Positions 7,607 to 16,150 of a DNA stretch of 64,000 nucleotides are shown piece after piece; position 1 is the first letter of the stretch, and every line of letters begins with the position of its first letter. A model generated the notes under the pieces. It was not told where the DNA came from. It searched no databases and saw only the letters and a program-made list of their open reading frames with translations. The position numbers were made by a program, and so were the translations under genes. This DNA is from Fen-1362 sp964597035 (lineage in GTDB: Bacteria > Planctomycetota > Phycisphaerae > Sedimentisphaerales > Anaerobacaceae), in contig CAZQWM010000003.1 in the NCBI GenBank assembly GCA_964597035.1, positions 1 through 64,000 of the forward strand, given 5' to 3'.

Positions 7607-8530
7607 ATGTTGATATACGAAAAGCGACGAGTAATCAGCGGATGCGCTGCGGTAGTGATTTTGATTCTGTTCGGCGTGGGCAGCGCGAGAGGAGTGGAGT
7701 GTCCGAAGTTCCAGGCCGGCAAGAAGGTTGGGACGATAGAATACAGGTCAATCAATGAGGCGTCGGGTATTGCGGCGAGTCGAAAGAACAAGGGGGTTCT
7801 GTGGGTACATAATGACGACGGTATGCCGAGACTTTATGCGGTTAGCTCGGAGGGGAAACATCTCGGGATATATAATATCGTCGGGGCACGAATGCAGGAC
7901 TGGGAGGACATCGCCACTGGGCCTGGGCCGGACCCGAACGTTGATTATATCTATATCGGCGCGATTGGCGATAATCGTGCGAGGAGAAGAAGCGTCTTCG
8001 TATATCGTGTGGCTGAGCCGGTAGTGGATGCGAATCAGCAGAAGACAGTTGTTGCCGTGAGGGGTGTGGAGGCGATTGAACTGACGTATCCGGACGGAGC
8101 GAGGGACGCAGAGACGCTGATGATTGACCCGCTGACGAGAGACCTTTATATCATCACAAAGGAAAAGCCGGGTAAGGTTTACAGGGCTGCGTATCCGCAA
8201 ACCGCCTTTGCTGAAGCTACGGCGGACAAGTCGGCCGGCAGTAAAACCACGCTGGAATATGTTGGGAGTCTGCCTTGGGGGACGGCGACGGGAGGCGACA
8301 TATCGGCGGACGGGCAGATGATTATAGTGAGAAACTATTTCGCGGCGTCAGTGTGGCTGCGGCCGAAGGATGAGGCGTTGTGGAAGGGCTTCGAGGGGAA
8401 GGAATGCAAAGTTCCGCTGATTTTCGAGCCGCAGGGCGAGGCGATATGTTTTGACAGTGAGGGGAAGGGATACTTTACGACGAGCGAAAACAGGCATCAG
8501 CCGATTTACTATTATCCCATCAAGCAGTAA
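7607..8530 (+). CDS. Secreted beta-propeller-like protein of unknown function
   Basis: The start at 7607 is chosen because it begins a classic signal peptide (MLIYEKRR, then a hydrophobic stretch and a GSARGVE cleavage region); 307 residues result. The mature part has repeated patterns typical of propeller/esterase-like proteins (LWVHNDDGMPRLYAVSSEG, YIYIGAIGDNRARR, LYIITKEKPGKVYR, GGDISADGQMI), suggesting an SdiA-regulated/phytase-like propeller fold. No catalytic motif is clear. Residues encoded at 8204-8241 (TAFAEATADKSAG) look like an in-frame insertion of a dispersed repeat. The product is probably periplasmic or extracellular. Confidence 0.65.
   Translation: MLIYEKRRVISGCAAVVILILFGVGSARGVECPKFQAGKKVGTIEYRSINEASGIAASRKNKGVLWVHNDDGMPRLYAVSSEGKHLGIYNIVGARMQDWEDIATGPGPDPNVDYIYIGAIGDNRARRRSVFVYRVAEPVVDANQQKTVVAVRGVEAIELTYPDGARDAETLMIDPLTRDLYIITKEKPGKVYRAAYPQTAFAEATADKSAGSKTTLEYVGSLPWGTATGGDISADGQMIIVRNYFAASVWLRPKDEALWKGFEGKECKVPLIFEPQGEAICFDSEGKGYFTTSENRHQPIYYYPIKQ
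8204..8241 (+). repeat. Coding insertion encoding TAFAEATADKSAG
   Basis: Within the secreted protein, GCCTTTGCTGAAGCTACGGC and the following bases encode a small, low-complexity Ala-rich peptide interrupting a propeller repeat just before a TLEYVGSL strand. From memory the same peptide recurs in unrelated predicted proteins of metagenome-derived planctomycetes and relatives, which would make it a dispersed in-frame repeat; this cannot be verified here. Confidence 0.45.
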
Positions 8531-8552
8531 ACCGCTGAGCCGCGGGTGCGAA

Positions 8553-9692
8553 TTATTGACACGTCGAGAGGGCGGCCTCCCATTTTCTGATGAATTTTTG
8601 CTCGGCGGGGCTTAGTCCGATGACTCCGCCGAAATGCGAGGCCCAGTTGCGGACCATAAGTGAGCCGATGGCGACTTCAGCGATTACGGGGGTGATTTTT
8701 CTGCCAGCGGAGACGAAGAGCCCGAGGTCTTTGGCGACGAAGGCGGTGGGTGGTTTTTGTTTGTTTCGGATGAGTCTTTTTATCTGTGCCGCTATTTTTT
8801 TGGAGGAGTCGAGCCACAAGGGCGGGCCGTTGGTATAAACAAGCTCGGCAGCGCCGAGGGGCGGGACGGCAAGTAATTTTTGTGCATCGGGGCGGGCGAT
8901 GAAGGCGGCGATATTTTTGTTGAAGAAGTGGCTGACCGGTGCAGCTTTGCCGGTGGCATCGGATAGTGCTTTTCGTAAGGCGGAGGCGGCTGAGCGGACG
9001 TGCCGTTCGGCAGGGGGGCTGAGCTTGGGCGTTTTGGGCTTAGGCAGATTGTCTGTGCATTTTTTGATGACCTGTTTTGCGAGCGCGATTGCCCGGCCGG
9101 GTGAGCTTGCGGTGACGCAGAGGCCGTGCTTTGCGAGGAACATAACGGAAGGTTTTGTTTTGTGGAGTTTTTGATAGCTGCTCACAAGCTGAGTCACTTT
9201 TTTTGCGAGTGTGAAGCCGGGTATGGCACAGGGTATCCAGAGTGGAGGGTATTTCCGGTTTTTGAAGAGTTTTTCGATTTCGGTTCGGCCGTTTTTCGCG
9301 TTTACATAGGCACCTACGGCGAGGGGGTGCAGGTGGATGACGCATTTATCCAGCAGGGCGTGGAGGTGGGCTTCAACAGAGGGCTTAGCGTCGGTTTTCA
9401 AATTGTCCCGGCAGGTGTTTAGCAGACGATTAATTACTTCCGGCTCGCGTTTTGCAGGCGGTTTTGCGGCGAGGCGAGAGTCTTTTATGATTTTCAGGAC
9501 GGCATCGAGCCGGAGTTTTCGCCAGCCACGGGTTTTATTCATATTTTTGAGGGCGGTGCCGCTGGCTTTTATGAACATAAATTTTCCGTCGTCGGTTTTG
9601 ACGGATGTGTTGCCGCCAGTGCCCTGGACGAGAGCGGGGTCTTTGCCGGTCGCGACGGATATTTTTATAAGCTGTGCCAATGTGGTGTTCAT
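8553..9692 (-). CDS. Class II aldolase, probable rhamnulose-1-phosphate aldolase
   Basis: The last gene of the rhamnose operon. The 379-residue product shows the class II aldolase/adducin phosphate-binding motif GTGGNTSVK (about 24-32), IKASGTAL, the zinc-site pattern HLHALLDKCVIHLHP with paired His residues, and AKHGLCV. It would split rhamnulose 1-phosphate into dihydroxyacetone phosphate and lactaldehyde. It is larger than E. coli RhaD (about 270 residues) and more like the aldolase half of the bifunctional aldolase/dehydrogenase proteins, with an extra C-terminal region of about 150 residues lacking a clear dehydrogenase motif. Lactaldehyde handling may fall to the MDR protein in the same operon. 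Fuculose-phosphate aldolase is the alternative. Confidence 0.75.
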   Translation of the reverse strand: MNTTLAQLIKISVATGKDPALVQGTGGNTSVKTDDGKFMFIKASGTALKNMNKTRGWRKLRLDAVLKIIKDSRLAAKPPAKREPEVINRLLNTCRDNLKTDAKPSVEAHLHALLDKCVIHLHPLAVGAYVNAKNGRTEIEKLFKNRKYPPLWIPCAIPGFTLAKKVTQLVSSYQKLHKTKPSVMFLAKHGLCVTASSPGRAIALAKQVIKKCTDNLPKPKTPKLSPPAERHVRSAASALRKALSDATGKAAPVSHFFNKNIAAFIARPDAQKLLAVPPLGAAELVYTNGPPLWLDSSKKIAAQIKRLIRNKQKPPTAFVAKDLGLFVSAGRKITPVIAEVAIGSLMVRNWASHFGGVIGLSPAEQKFIRKWEAALSTCQ

Positions 9693-9710
9693 TATCGGCA
9701 GGTCCCCGTG

Positions 9711-11399
9711 TTACTTTTCATGCCTGATTGCCCAGAGCGTCGCAGTGACAAAGTAAAGCAGCGAAGGCCATATCAGCAAATTTTTGAAGGTCGAGAAGTT
9801 TTGCTCATAGGTGTCGGGCGGTGAGAGGTAAACGCGAATCGACATTATTATACAGGCGGCCAGCATCGCAACAGCGGCGATTGCCCATACGCGGGTTTTT
9901 ATATCAGACGAGCTTGCGGTCGCCGTTGGTGTTTCGGTGGCCGGCGTTCGAGCAGGGGGGCGTTGTTCGACGAGCTCGGGGAGTTTTTCCCGTGCGCCGG
10001 CGACGGCGGAAGACAGTGTGTAGAGCACGGAGGTCAGCAGCCAGGTGGGGATGAACAGGAAGAACAGGTGCAGTCGTCCCGTTCGTTCGAGAAACAGCGC
10101 TACGGCTATTGCGATAATCCAACTGAATAACGCGGGCCAGCTTAGCCAGAGCTTTTTACGAGCTGCCCAGTAGCGAGTTAATCCGATTTTCGGGAAAATC
10201 CAGTGCTCAACGAAGACGATAGCTCCTACCGGCATCAGCAGCAGGCCATATATGCCGACGAAGTTGAGCAGTTTGGTGAAGACGAACGGGAAGCAGGCGA
10301 TAATTGTCGTGGCGGCCCCTGTTATAAGCGTAACGAGCCATCTGGGCCAGCCCGGAGTTATGGCCTGAAAGGCAAGGCCTGCGCGATAGAGCGTAGGGTT
10401 GGAGGTCGTCCAGCCGGCGAGAATGACGGCGATTATACCGGCTGAGCCGAGCGATTGCCAGGCGACGCCGCCAGCATCCAGATTCGTGATGGTCTTGCCG
10501 AGGGCCATAGCTGCTGCCGCGCCCATTATTCCGGCGCAGACCCACGCAAGGTAGTGGCCTAAAAACATTCCGAAGGCGGAATACAGGCCGAAAGAGGCCT
10601 TTTTAGCGTATCTGAGCAGCGCCATATCGGCCAGGCCCATGTGCATAGCGAGGTTGCATATCCAGGCAAAGGCGGCGACGTGCCAGAGGCCAATAGGGGG
10701 GCTGCCGTCTGGCCTGAGGCCGGTCCATATAGATTTATTGGAAAGCTCCCAGAAATCGTGCCAATTGGTGATTTGTCGGCCGAGGACCTGTTCGGCGAGA
10801 CCGGGCAGCATTGCAAGGGCGCCGGCTATGAACATCAGGAACAGCCAGGGGGAGCATATCTCGGCGAACTGGGCGAGGCGTTTGAAGCCCAGGATGGCCA
10901 GCGTAACCACGACCGCTCCGACCAGAACGGTTATTATGACGAAGCGAACGTCGTTGGGGTACCAGTTGGTTTGTTCAGGGATTCCGAATGGTATTCGGAC
11001 GGCGGAGGCGGAGACGGTAATCATACAGCCGGCAAGGATGCAGAACAGGACGGCATTGAGGATGTTGTAAATCGTCGTTGTGACTGGGCCGGCTATTCGC
11101 CGCAGGTACCAGTAGAGCGTAAGGCGAGTCCGGGTTGCTATGGGTGCACATATAAACGTCCAGGTCAAGACGGCCATAAGGTTGCCGAGGAGCAGTCCGA
11201 GGAAGATATCTTTTGCGGTGGCGCCCCAGCTTACGAACAAGGCGCCGATTACGAATTCTGTTCCAGCGACGTGCTCTCCGGCGAAGGTGGCGGCGAAATA
11301 TCTGCCCGGCTGGAGCTTGTCATCACTGACGGGCTCGGCCTCGAATTCGTAGAGCTTGTCGAGGGCCTCTATTGCCCTGCTCTTATGGCCTGCGGTCAT
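9711..11399 (-). CDS. NCS1-family (nucleobase:cation symporter-1-like) permease in the rhamnose operon
   Basis: The 562-residue product has about 12 hydrophobic segments and the NCS1 style of an early amphipathic region (EHVAGTEFVIGALFVSWG), NPTLYRAGL in a middle helix and a long hydrophilic Pro/Thr/Ala-rich loop (EQRPPARTPATE) before the last two helices. Characterised family members move cytosine, purines, allantoin, thiamine or hydantoins with Na+ or H+. It lies 18 bases upstream of the aldolase and 22 downstream of rhaA, so it is probably co-transcribed with sugar genes. Uptake of rhamnose or a rhamnoside by an NCS1 protein would be unusual; substrate remains unassigned. Confidence 0.75.
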   Translation of the reverse strand: MTAGHKSRAIEALDKLYEFEAEPVSDDKLQPGRYFAATFAGEHVAGTEFVIGALFVSWGATAKDIFLGLLLGNLMAVLTWTFICAPIATRTRLTLYWYLRRIAGPVTTTIYNILNAVLFCILAGCMITVSASAVRIPFGIPEQTNWYPNDVRFVIITVLVGAVVVTLAILGFKRLAQFAEICSPWLFLMFIAGALAMLPGLAEQVLGRQITNWHDFWELSNKSIWTGLRPDGSPPIGLWHVAAFAWICNLAMHMGLADMALLRYAKKASFGLYSAFGMFLGHYLAWVCAGIMGAAAAMALGKTITNLDAGGVAWQSLGSAGIIAVILAGWTTSNPTLYRAGLAFQAITPGWPRWLVTLITGAATTIIACFPFVFTKLLNFVGIYGLLLMPVGAIVFVEHWIFPKIGLTRYWAARKKLWLSWPALFSWIIAIAVALFLERTGRLHLFFLFIPTWLLTSVLYTLSSAVAGAREKLPELVEQRPPARTPATETPTATASSSDIKTRVWAIAAVAMLAACIIMSIRVYLSPPDTYEQNFSTFKNLLIWPSLLYFVTATLWAIRHEK

Positions 11400-11421
11400 A
11401 TCGAATCTCTCCTGAAAAGCG

Positions 11422-12690
11422 TTATTTTCTAAGGGAGGTTACTTTTGCTTCATAATCCCTGACTTCTTTGAGCCACAGGTTTTCGGCGGGGGTGTTCATT
11501 CTGGCGCAGAACTCGTCCCAGACTGCGCCGAAGGGTAGTGTTTTGAGCTGTTCGAGCATCGCCAGCCGAGAGGTGTAGTCGGCTTGGGTCTCGAATTTTC
11601 TGAGCAGAGCAGTCGGCTCGAGCATAGCGAGCAACAGGGCCTTTAAGACGGAGCGTGCCCCGATTACCCAGGCGGCGATACGGTTGATGCTGGCGTCGAA
11701 GAAATCGAGGCCTATATGCACCCTGTCGAGAAAATCACCGCGGACAAGCTCTTTTGCGAGGTCGAGCAGGTCGTCGGAGAGAATTACGACATGGTCGCTG
11801 TCCCACCGGACCGGCCTGCTGACGTGCAGGAGGATTTGGTCGAGGAACAGCAGCAGCGAGCTGATTTTGTCGGCGACGGATTCGGTCGGATGATAGTGGC
11901 CTGTGTCGAGGCACAGCAGCAGGTTGTTTTTGATTGCGTAGCCGAGGTAGAACTCGTGCGAGCCGATGGTGCAGCTTTCGGCACCTATTCCGAAGAGTTT
12001 CGGCTCGAGTGAATCGAGGAGGTAGTTTTTATCGAATTTGACGCTGAAGATTTTGTCGAGCGAGTCATTCAGAAGTTCTCTCGATTTTTTCCTGTCAACG
12101 GGGATATCCTTGAAGCCATCCGGAATCCAGAGATTCGTCACGCAGGGTGTAGCCAGATGTTTTCCCATATATTCGCCGATTTTTCGGCAGGCGATTGCGT
12201 GAGCTATCCAGAACTGTCTGATAGCGGGGTCGTAATTAGCGAGTGTGAATCCGGATGCGGCCTTGGTGTGCGCAAAAAAGGTCTGGTTGAAGTCCAGGCC
12301 GATACCCATTTGGCCTGCCCAGTCGAGCCACCGCTGAAAGTGTTTAGGCTCGATTTCATTGCGGTCGATTTTTTTGCCTGCTGTTTCGAGGTAGGAGGCG
12401 TGCAAGCTGAGGCGGTGCGAGCCGGGGAGTAGTTTGTAGACCAGTTCGAGGTCCGCCCTCAGCTCGTCGGCGTTTCGCGCCCTGCCGGGGTATGAGCCGG
12501 TGGCCATACAGCCGGCGGACGTTCCTTCGTTACCCTCGAATCCGGTTACGTCATCTCCCTGCCAGCAGTTAAGCGAAATGCTGACTTTGCCGAGGCGCTG
12601 GATTGCCTTTTCAGTATCGACGCCGTAGCGTGCGTATTGCTGCTTCGAGGTTTCGTAGGGGGTTTGTTTGAGAGAGTCGGCTTTATCCAT
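11422..12690 (-). CDS. rhaA: L-rhamnose isomerase
   Basis: This enzyme converts L-rhamnose to L-rhamnulose, the first step of the pathway. The start at 12690 (MDKADSLK) has AGGAG about 10 bases upstream, giving 422 residues, the family's normal length; an upstream in-frame start would add 13 residues. Recognisable motifs in order are SLNCWQGDDVTGFE, NADELRADLE, FNQTFFAH, TNLWIPDGFKDIPVDR, GAESCTIGSHEFY, LDTGHYHPTE, HVSRPVRWDSDHVV and LDFFDASINRIAAWVIG, matching RhaA closely and including the metal-binding His/Asp/Glu positions. Cytosolic. It sits between the MDR dehydrogenase and the transporter. Confidence 0.96.
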   Translation of the reverse strand: MDKADSLKQTPYETSKQQYARYGVDTEKAIQRLGKVSISLNCWQGDDVTGFEGNEGTSAGCMATGSYPGRARNADELRADLELVYKLLPGSHRLSLHASYLETAGKKIDRNEIEPKHFQRWLDWAGQMGIGLDFNQTFFAHTKAASGFTLANYDPAIRQFWIAHAIACRKIGEYMGKHLATPCVTNLWIPDGFKDIPVDRKKSRELLNDSLDKIFSVKFDKNYLLDSLEPKLFGIGAESCTIGSHEFYLGYAIKNNLLLCLDTGHYHPTESVADKISSLLLFLDQILLHVSRPVRWDSDHVVILSDDLLDLAKELVRGDFLDRVHIGLDFFDASINRIAAWVIGARSVLKALLLAMLEPTALLRKFETQADYTSRLAMLEQLKTLPFGAVWDEFCARMNTPAENLWLKEVRDYEAKVTSLRK

Positions 12691-12847
12691 TCGATATAAA
12701 CTCCTGTCAATACGAACTGATTGATACAAATCACCCGGCAGAGAGCGTCAGGAACAGAGCAGAATATCAGATACGGCGGGAAGTTCAAGGTTTGCACTTT
12801 GAAGCTGCAATCACATTCGGAGGATTATGTACCTGCCAGCCATGTGG

Positions 12848-14512
12848 TTAACCGTACATTTCGAGTAGTTTTTGTTCTGCCTGAATGGTCCAGAGACCAT
12901 TGTTGAGGCAGGCGGCGACGTCGGGGATTTGTTCTGCGAGTTTTGTCAGGGGGGTAAGGGGGAGTCCTTTGCAGGCGGGGTACACGATGATTTTGCCGGT
13001 GATGCGTCTATTTTCCATTGCCTTTAGGCCGTCGGCTGCACCGTCGAGCCCGCAGACGGCCGAGACCGAGAGGTTGGTATCGAGGCGGCCTGCCTCGACG
13101 TGTGCCAGTATTGTTTTCATATCGTCGGGCGTCGAGCCGCTGGTGCCGACGAAGTATAATTGTTTTTCGATATAGGTGTCGAGAGCTATTTTGGCCGAGA
13201 CGGTTGCGGGTATTCCCGCGAATATGTTGATTATTGCACCTTTCGCGGCAGTGCGCACCGAGTCGGCTGTGAGCTGCGGCGCCGGCGTCATAACCACAAT
13301 ATAGTCGAATGATTCGGGGACGTAGTCTTTAGCAGGGTTGTATTGAGAGTATGGGACGGCATTTGCTTTTGCGAGCGGCTCGGCGAGCTTTGCCAGAGCG
13401 GCCAGACGGCCTGTGTCCACGTCGCCAGCGAATACGCTGATATCCCGTATGCCCTGACAGATGGCGCGTATGACGTGCATTGTACCCATTGGTCCGGCTG
13501 CACCGACAACGTTTACCTTGTTTCCCGGGCGAATCTCGCCGGTTTGCGGGATATGTTTCATCGAGTCGGCGGGCTTGTAACCGGTGGTTCCTGTTATGCG
13601 GATCCTGCTGTAGTGAATTCTTCCTATCGGTGTGATGATGTCTCTTCCGAAATTTTTTCCGCAGAGGACGATATTGAGGAGTCCCTGTGGTGCGAGTTTT
13701 GGCAGGAGGGATTCGGCCCTGTCGGGATTCGAGCCGAAGTAAATAATATCGTCGAGATCCGCATCGTTTAGCAGTCCTGGGTCGGGGCGTGATTCGACGG
13801 TGATTCCCGGAATAGCGGGCGTTTGATACTGTGAAATCCAGAGTATCCGACCCGGCCGGCCATATTGTTTGAAGAGGTCTTCGAGTTCACCGGAAGTTGC
13901 CACGACGTCGGCTGCAATCAGCATTGTGCTATTGGGCTTAATTTGTCTTGTTTCGTTATTTGCGTAACCATTTTCGACGCAGGCCCAGGGCTCGACGAGG
14001 GCGACGGCGGAAGCGCTTAGATGCTCCGGTACGGGGACGAGCATCGACCGGCCTGCTGGTGAGGTGATGACCCTGGTATCCATCAGGACGTATTGCTGGA
14101 GTGCTCCTTCGAAGTTGTAGCCGAATGAGCCGTTGGAGCCGGCGGTCGGCAGCCAGCGATAGTCGGTTTCGACGAGATAACGCCTGCCCGGTTCGAATTG
14201 TGTTACTTGCCGGCCGACGGCTTCGATTCTTACGGCGGCTTCGTGGCCTGGGACGGTCGGCATATTGTCAGGGGCGTAACCGGGAATCTGCTGCAATACG
14301 GCGGGTTCGATACCGCTTAGAATTTTGGTCTTGCGGGGGTGGGCTGAGAACTGATTGAGTAGCTTTAGGTCGCTGAAGCACAGGCCGACGGCCTCGACGC
14401 GGCAGAGGATTTGGTGCGGTCCGGGGGTATATACCTGTTTCGAGTCGTTGAGGACGAGCTGGTTGGGCCCGACCAACTGCACAGCACGCTGGGTTTTGGG
14501 CACGTTTGTCAT
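12848..14512 (-). CDS. Zinc-type MDR dehydrogenase with a second Rossmann-like segment
   Basis: The 554-residue product is about 200 residues longer than normal medium-chain dehydrogenases. It keeps the catalytic zinc set (LCFSDLK with Cys, VPGHEAAVRIEAVG with His-Glu, VEPWACVENGY with Glu). Residues about 190-330 form a degenerate nucleotide-fold-like segment without a glycine motif, and a canonical cofactor motif VVGAAGPMG follows near 340. It overlaps rhaB by 4 bases, so it is co-translated with a kinase of rhamnose breakdown. Likely substrates by context are lactaldehyde/propanediol or a sugar or sugar alcohol; this is inference only. Confidence 0.75.
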   Translation of the reverse strand: MTNVPKTQRAVQLVGPNQLVLNDSKQVYTPGPHQILCRVEAVGLCFSDLKLLNQFSAHPRKTKILSGIEPAVLQQIPGYAPDNMPTVPGHEAAVRIEAVGRQVTQFEPGRRYLVETDYRWLPTAGSNGSFGYNFEGALQQYVLMDTRVITSPAGRSMLVPVPEHLSASAVALVEPWACVENGYANNETRQIKPNSTMLIAADVVATSGELEDLFKQYGRPGRILWISQYQTPAIPGITVESRPDPGLLNDADLDDIIYFGSNPDRAESLLPKLAPQGLLNIVLCGKNFGRDIITPIGRIHYSRIRITGTTGYKPADSMKHIPQTGEIRPGNKVNVVGAAGPMGTMHVIRAICQGIRDISVFAGDVDTGRLAALAKLAEPLAKANAVPYSQYNPAKDYVPESFDYIVVMTPAPQLTADSVRTAAKGAIINIFAGIPATVSAKIALDTYIEKQLYFVGTSGSTPDDMKTILAHVEAGRLDTNLSVSAVCGLDGAADGLKAMENRRITGKIIVYPACKGLPLTPLTKLAEQIPDVAACLNNGLWTIQAEQKLLEMYG

Positions 14513-15987
14513 ATTTGTTTTTTGGCCTTTCGGAACTGTGTCTGCCAGGCCTGCGAATTCACAGGTTCGTATTCGGTCAGCTCGAATGAGTTTTTCAGTA
14601 ATTTTCCGGCCTGCGCGGCGGTTTTAATCCGGCCCGTTGCACGTGCCTGGGCGAGCAGGTTTCCGACGGCTGTGGCTTCAACGGGTCCTGCGATTACCTT
14701 TTTGCCGGTTGCGCTGGCGGTGAACTGGTTCAAGAGTGTATTTTTCGAGCCGCCACCGACAATGTGCAGACATTCGATTTCGGCGGCAGTGACGCCTTCG
14801 AGCTGCTCGGTAAACCTGCGATACGTAAGCGCCAGCGATTCGAGCAGGACACGGGTCAACTGTCCTTTGTCCGAGATTTGTGGCTGGCCTGTTCGTTCGA
14901 GCTGTTCGTTGATTCGCTTCGGCATATCGCCGGGAGTGAGGAAGGCGGTGTCATTGACATTGACGGTAGCGGCAAACGGTGCGGCTTTATTCGCCATTTC
15001 GGTTAGTCGGTCATAGGAGAAGTCCTGTCCCTGTTCGGCCCATTGGGTTTTGCACTGCTGGACGAGCCAGAGGCCCATTATGTTCTTGAGCAGGCGGATG
15101 CTGCCATCCACTGCGCCTTCGTTGGTGAATTCAAACTCGAAGGTCTTGTCGTTTATGACCGGTGTAGGTGACTGAATACCAATCAAGCTCCACGTTCCGC
15201 TGGAGATATACGCCCATTTAGTATTGTAGTCGGCAGGGACGGCAGCGACGGCGCAGGCGGTATCGTGGGAGCCGGCGGCAATGACGGGGATTCGGTCGCA
15301 ACCGATTTCGGCGGCGATATTCTGTGTCAGTGACCCGACAACAGTTCCGGGCGGGACTACCCGAGGCATAATTTCGATGGGCAAATTGAGCTTTTTGAAA
15401 ATTTCCCGTGACCAGGAGCCGGTTCGCATATCCATAAGCTGTGTCGTGCCGGCGAGAGTGAACTCGGCGTAGGCCCGGCCCGAGAGCATATATGAGACGA
15501 GGTCGGCGATGAGGAGGAGTTTTTTAGCTTTTTTCAGGGCGGGGGAATTCGATAATCGCATTGCGAGGAGCTGGTAAATGGTGTTGAACTGCAGAAACTG
15601 TATGCCGGTGTGTTCATAGATTTGTCTTTTGGGCATCAGGTTAAAGGCCTTATCCATTATGCCGCTGGTTCGGCTGTCGCGGTAATGGCAGGGATTTTCA
15701 ATGAGCCGGCCGTTTTCGTCGAGCAGGCCAAAGTCAACGCCCCAGCTATCGATTCCGATACCGGCGATATCGCCGTGGGCCTGTGTGACGGCCTTAGCGA
15801 TGCCGTTTTTGACCTCAGAGAGCAATCGGGGGAAATCCCATCGGAGCGAGCCATCCTGTTCGATGGGGCCATTTGGGAAGCGGTGTATTTCCTCGATGTG
15901 CAGTTTGTCAGCCGAGATGAGTCCGAGCATAACACGGCCACTTTCCGCGCCCAGGTCCACCGCGATATATCGGTTTTCGTCAGCCAA
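14509..15987 (-). CDS. rhaB: Rhamnulokinase
   Basis: First gene of the rhamnose operon, phosphorylating L-rhamnulose at the 1 position with ATP. The 492-residue product has the FGGY-kinase layout and RhaB-specific motifs: VDLGAESGRVMLG near the N-terminus, RWDFPRLL, GIDSWGVDFGLLD, NPCHYRDSRT, AGSHDTACAV, YISSGTWSLIG, NIMGLWLVQQC and HIVGGGSKN with the ATP-site glycines. Length matches the family. The stop overlaps the start of the MDR dehydrogenase by 4 bases. Cytosolic. Confidence 0.95.
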   Translation of the reverse strand: MADENRYIAVDLGAESGRVMLGLISADKLHIEEIHRFPNGPIEQDGSLRWDFPRLLSEVKNGIAKAVTQAHGDIAGIGIDSWGVDFGLLDENGRLIENPCHYRDSRTSGIMDKAFNLMPKRQIYEHTGIQFLQFNTIYQLLAMRLSNSPALKKAKKLLLIADLVSYMLSGRAYAEFTLAGTTQLMDMRTGSWSREIFKKLNLPIEIMPRVVPPGTVVGSLTQNIAAEIGCDRIPVIAAGSHDTACAVAAVPADYNTKWAYISSGTWSLIGIQSPTPVINDKTFEFEFTNEGAVDGSIRLLKNIMGLWLVQQCKTQWAEQGQDFSYDRLTEMANKAAPFAATVNVNDTAFLTPGDMPKRINEQLERTGQPQISDKGQLTRVLLESLALTYRRFTEQLEGVTAAEIECLHIVGGGSKNTLLNQFTASATGKKVIAGPVEATAVGNLLAQARATGRIKTAAQAGKLLKNSFELTEYEPVNSQAWQTQFRKAKKQI

Positions 15988-16087
15988 CTCGTGCTCCGGA
16001 TAGTGCTGTTTGAGTTGTTATATTCCGGCACAACCACCGGCCAGGAGTTGATTTATAATGTATCGTATTTTTTCCTGCAATCGAAAT

Positions 16088-16095
16088 TGTATACA
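16088..16095. promoter_or_regulatory. TGTATACA palindrome between rhaB and panE
   Basis: The 163-base divergent region between rhaB and panE holds the perfect 8-bp dyad TGTATACA about 100 bases upstream of rhaB. TTGTATACAA-like sites are known operators for several GntR-family regulators of sugar and organic acid genes. No regulator gene is in the window, so this is only a candidate operator. Confidence 0.25.
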
Positions 16096-16150
16096 CCGCC
16101 GGCAGCTATATTTGTTGCGATGATGTCCTTGATACATAATAATCATTGAT

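Noticed and set aside
10641..11432. 263-codon plus-strand frame opposite the NCS1 permease
   Set aside because: Gly/Asp-rich antisense shadow of hydrophobic codons; the minus-strand frame has clear family features.
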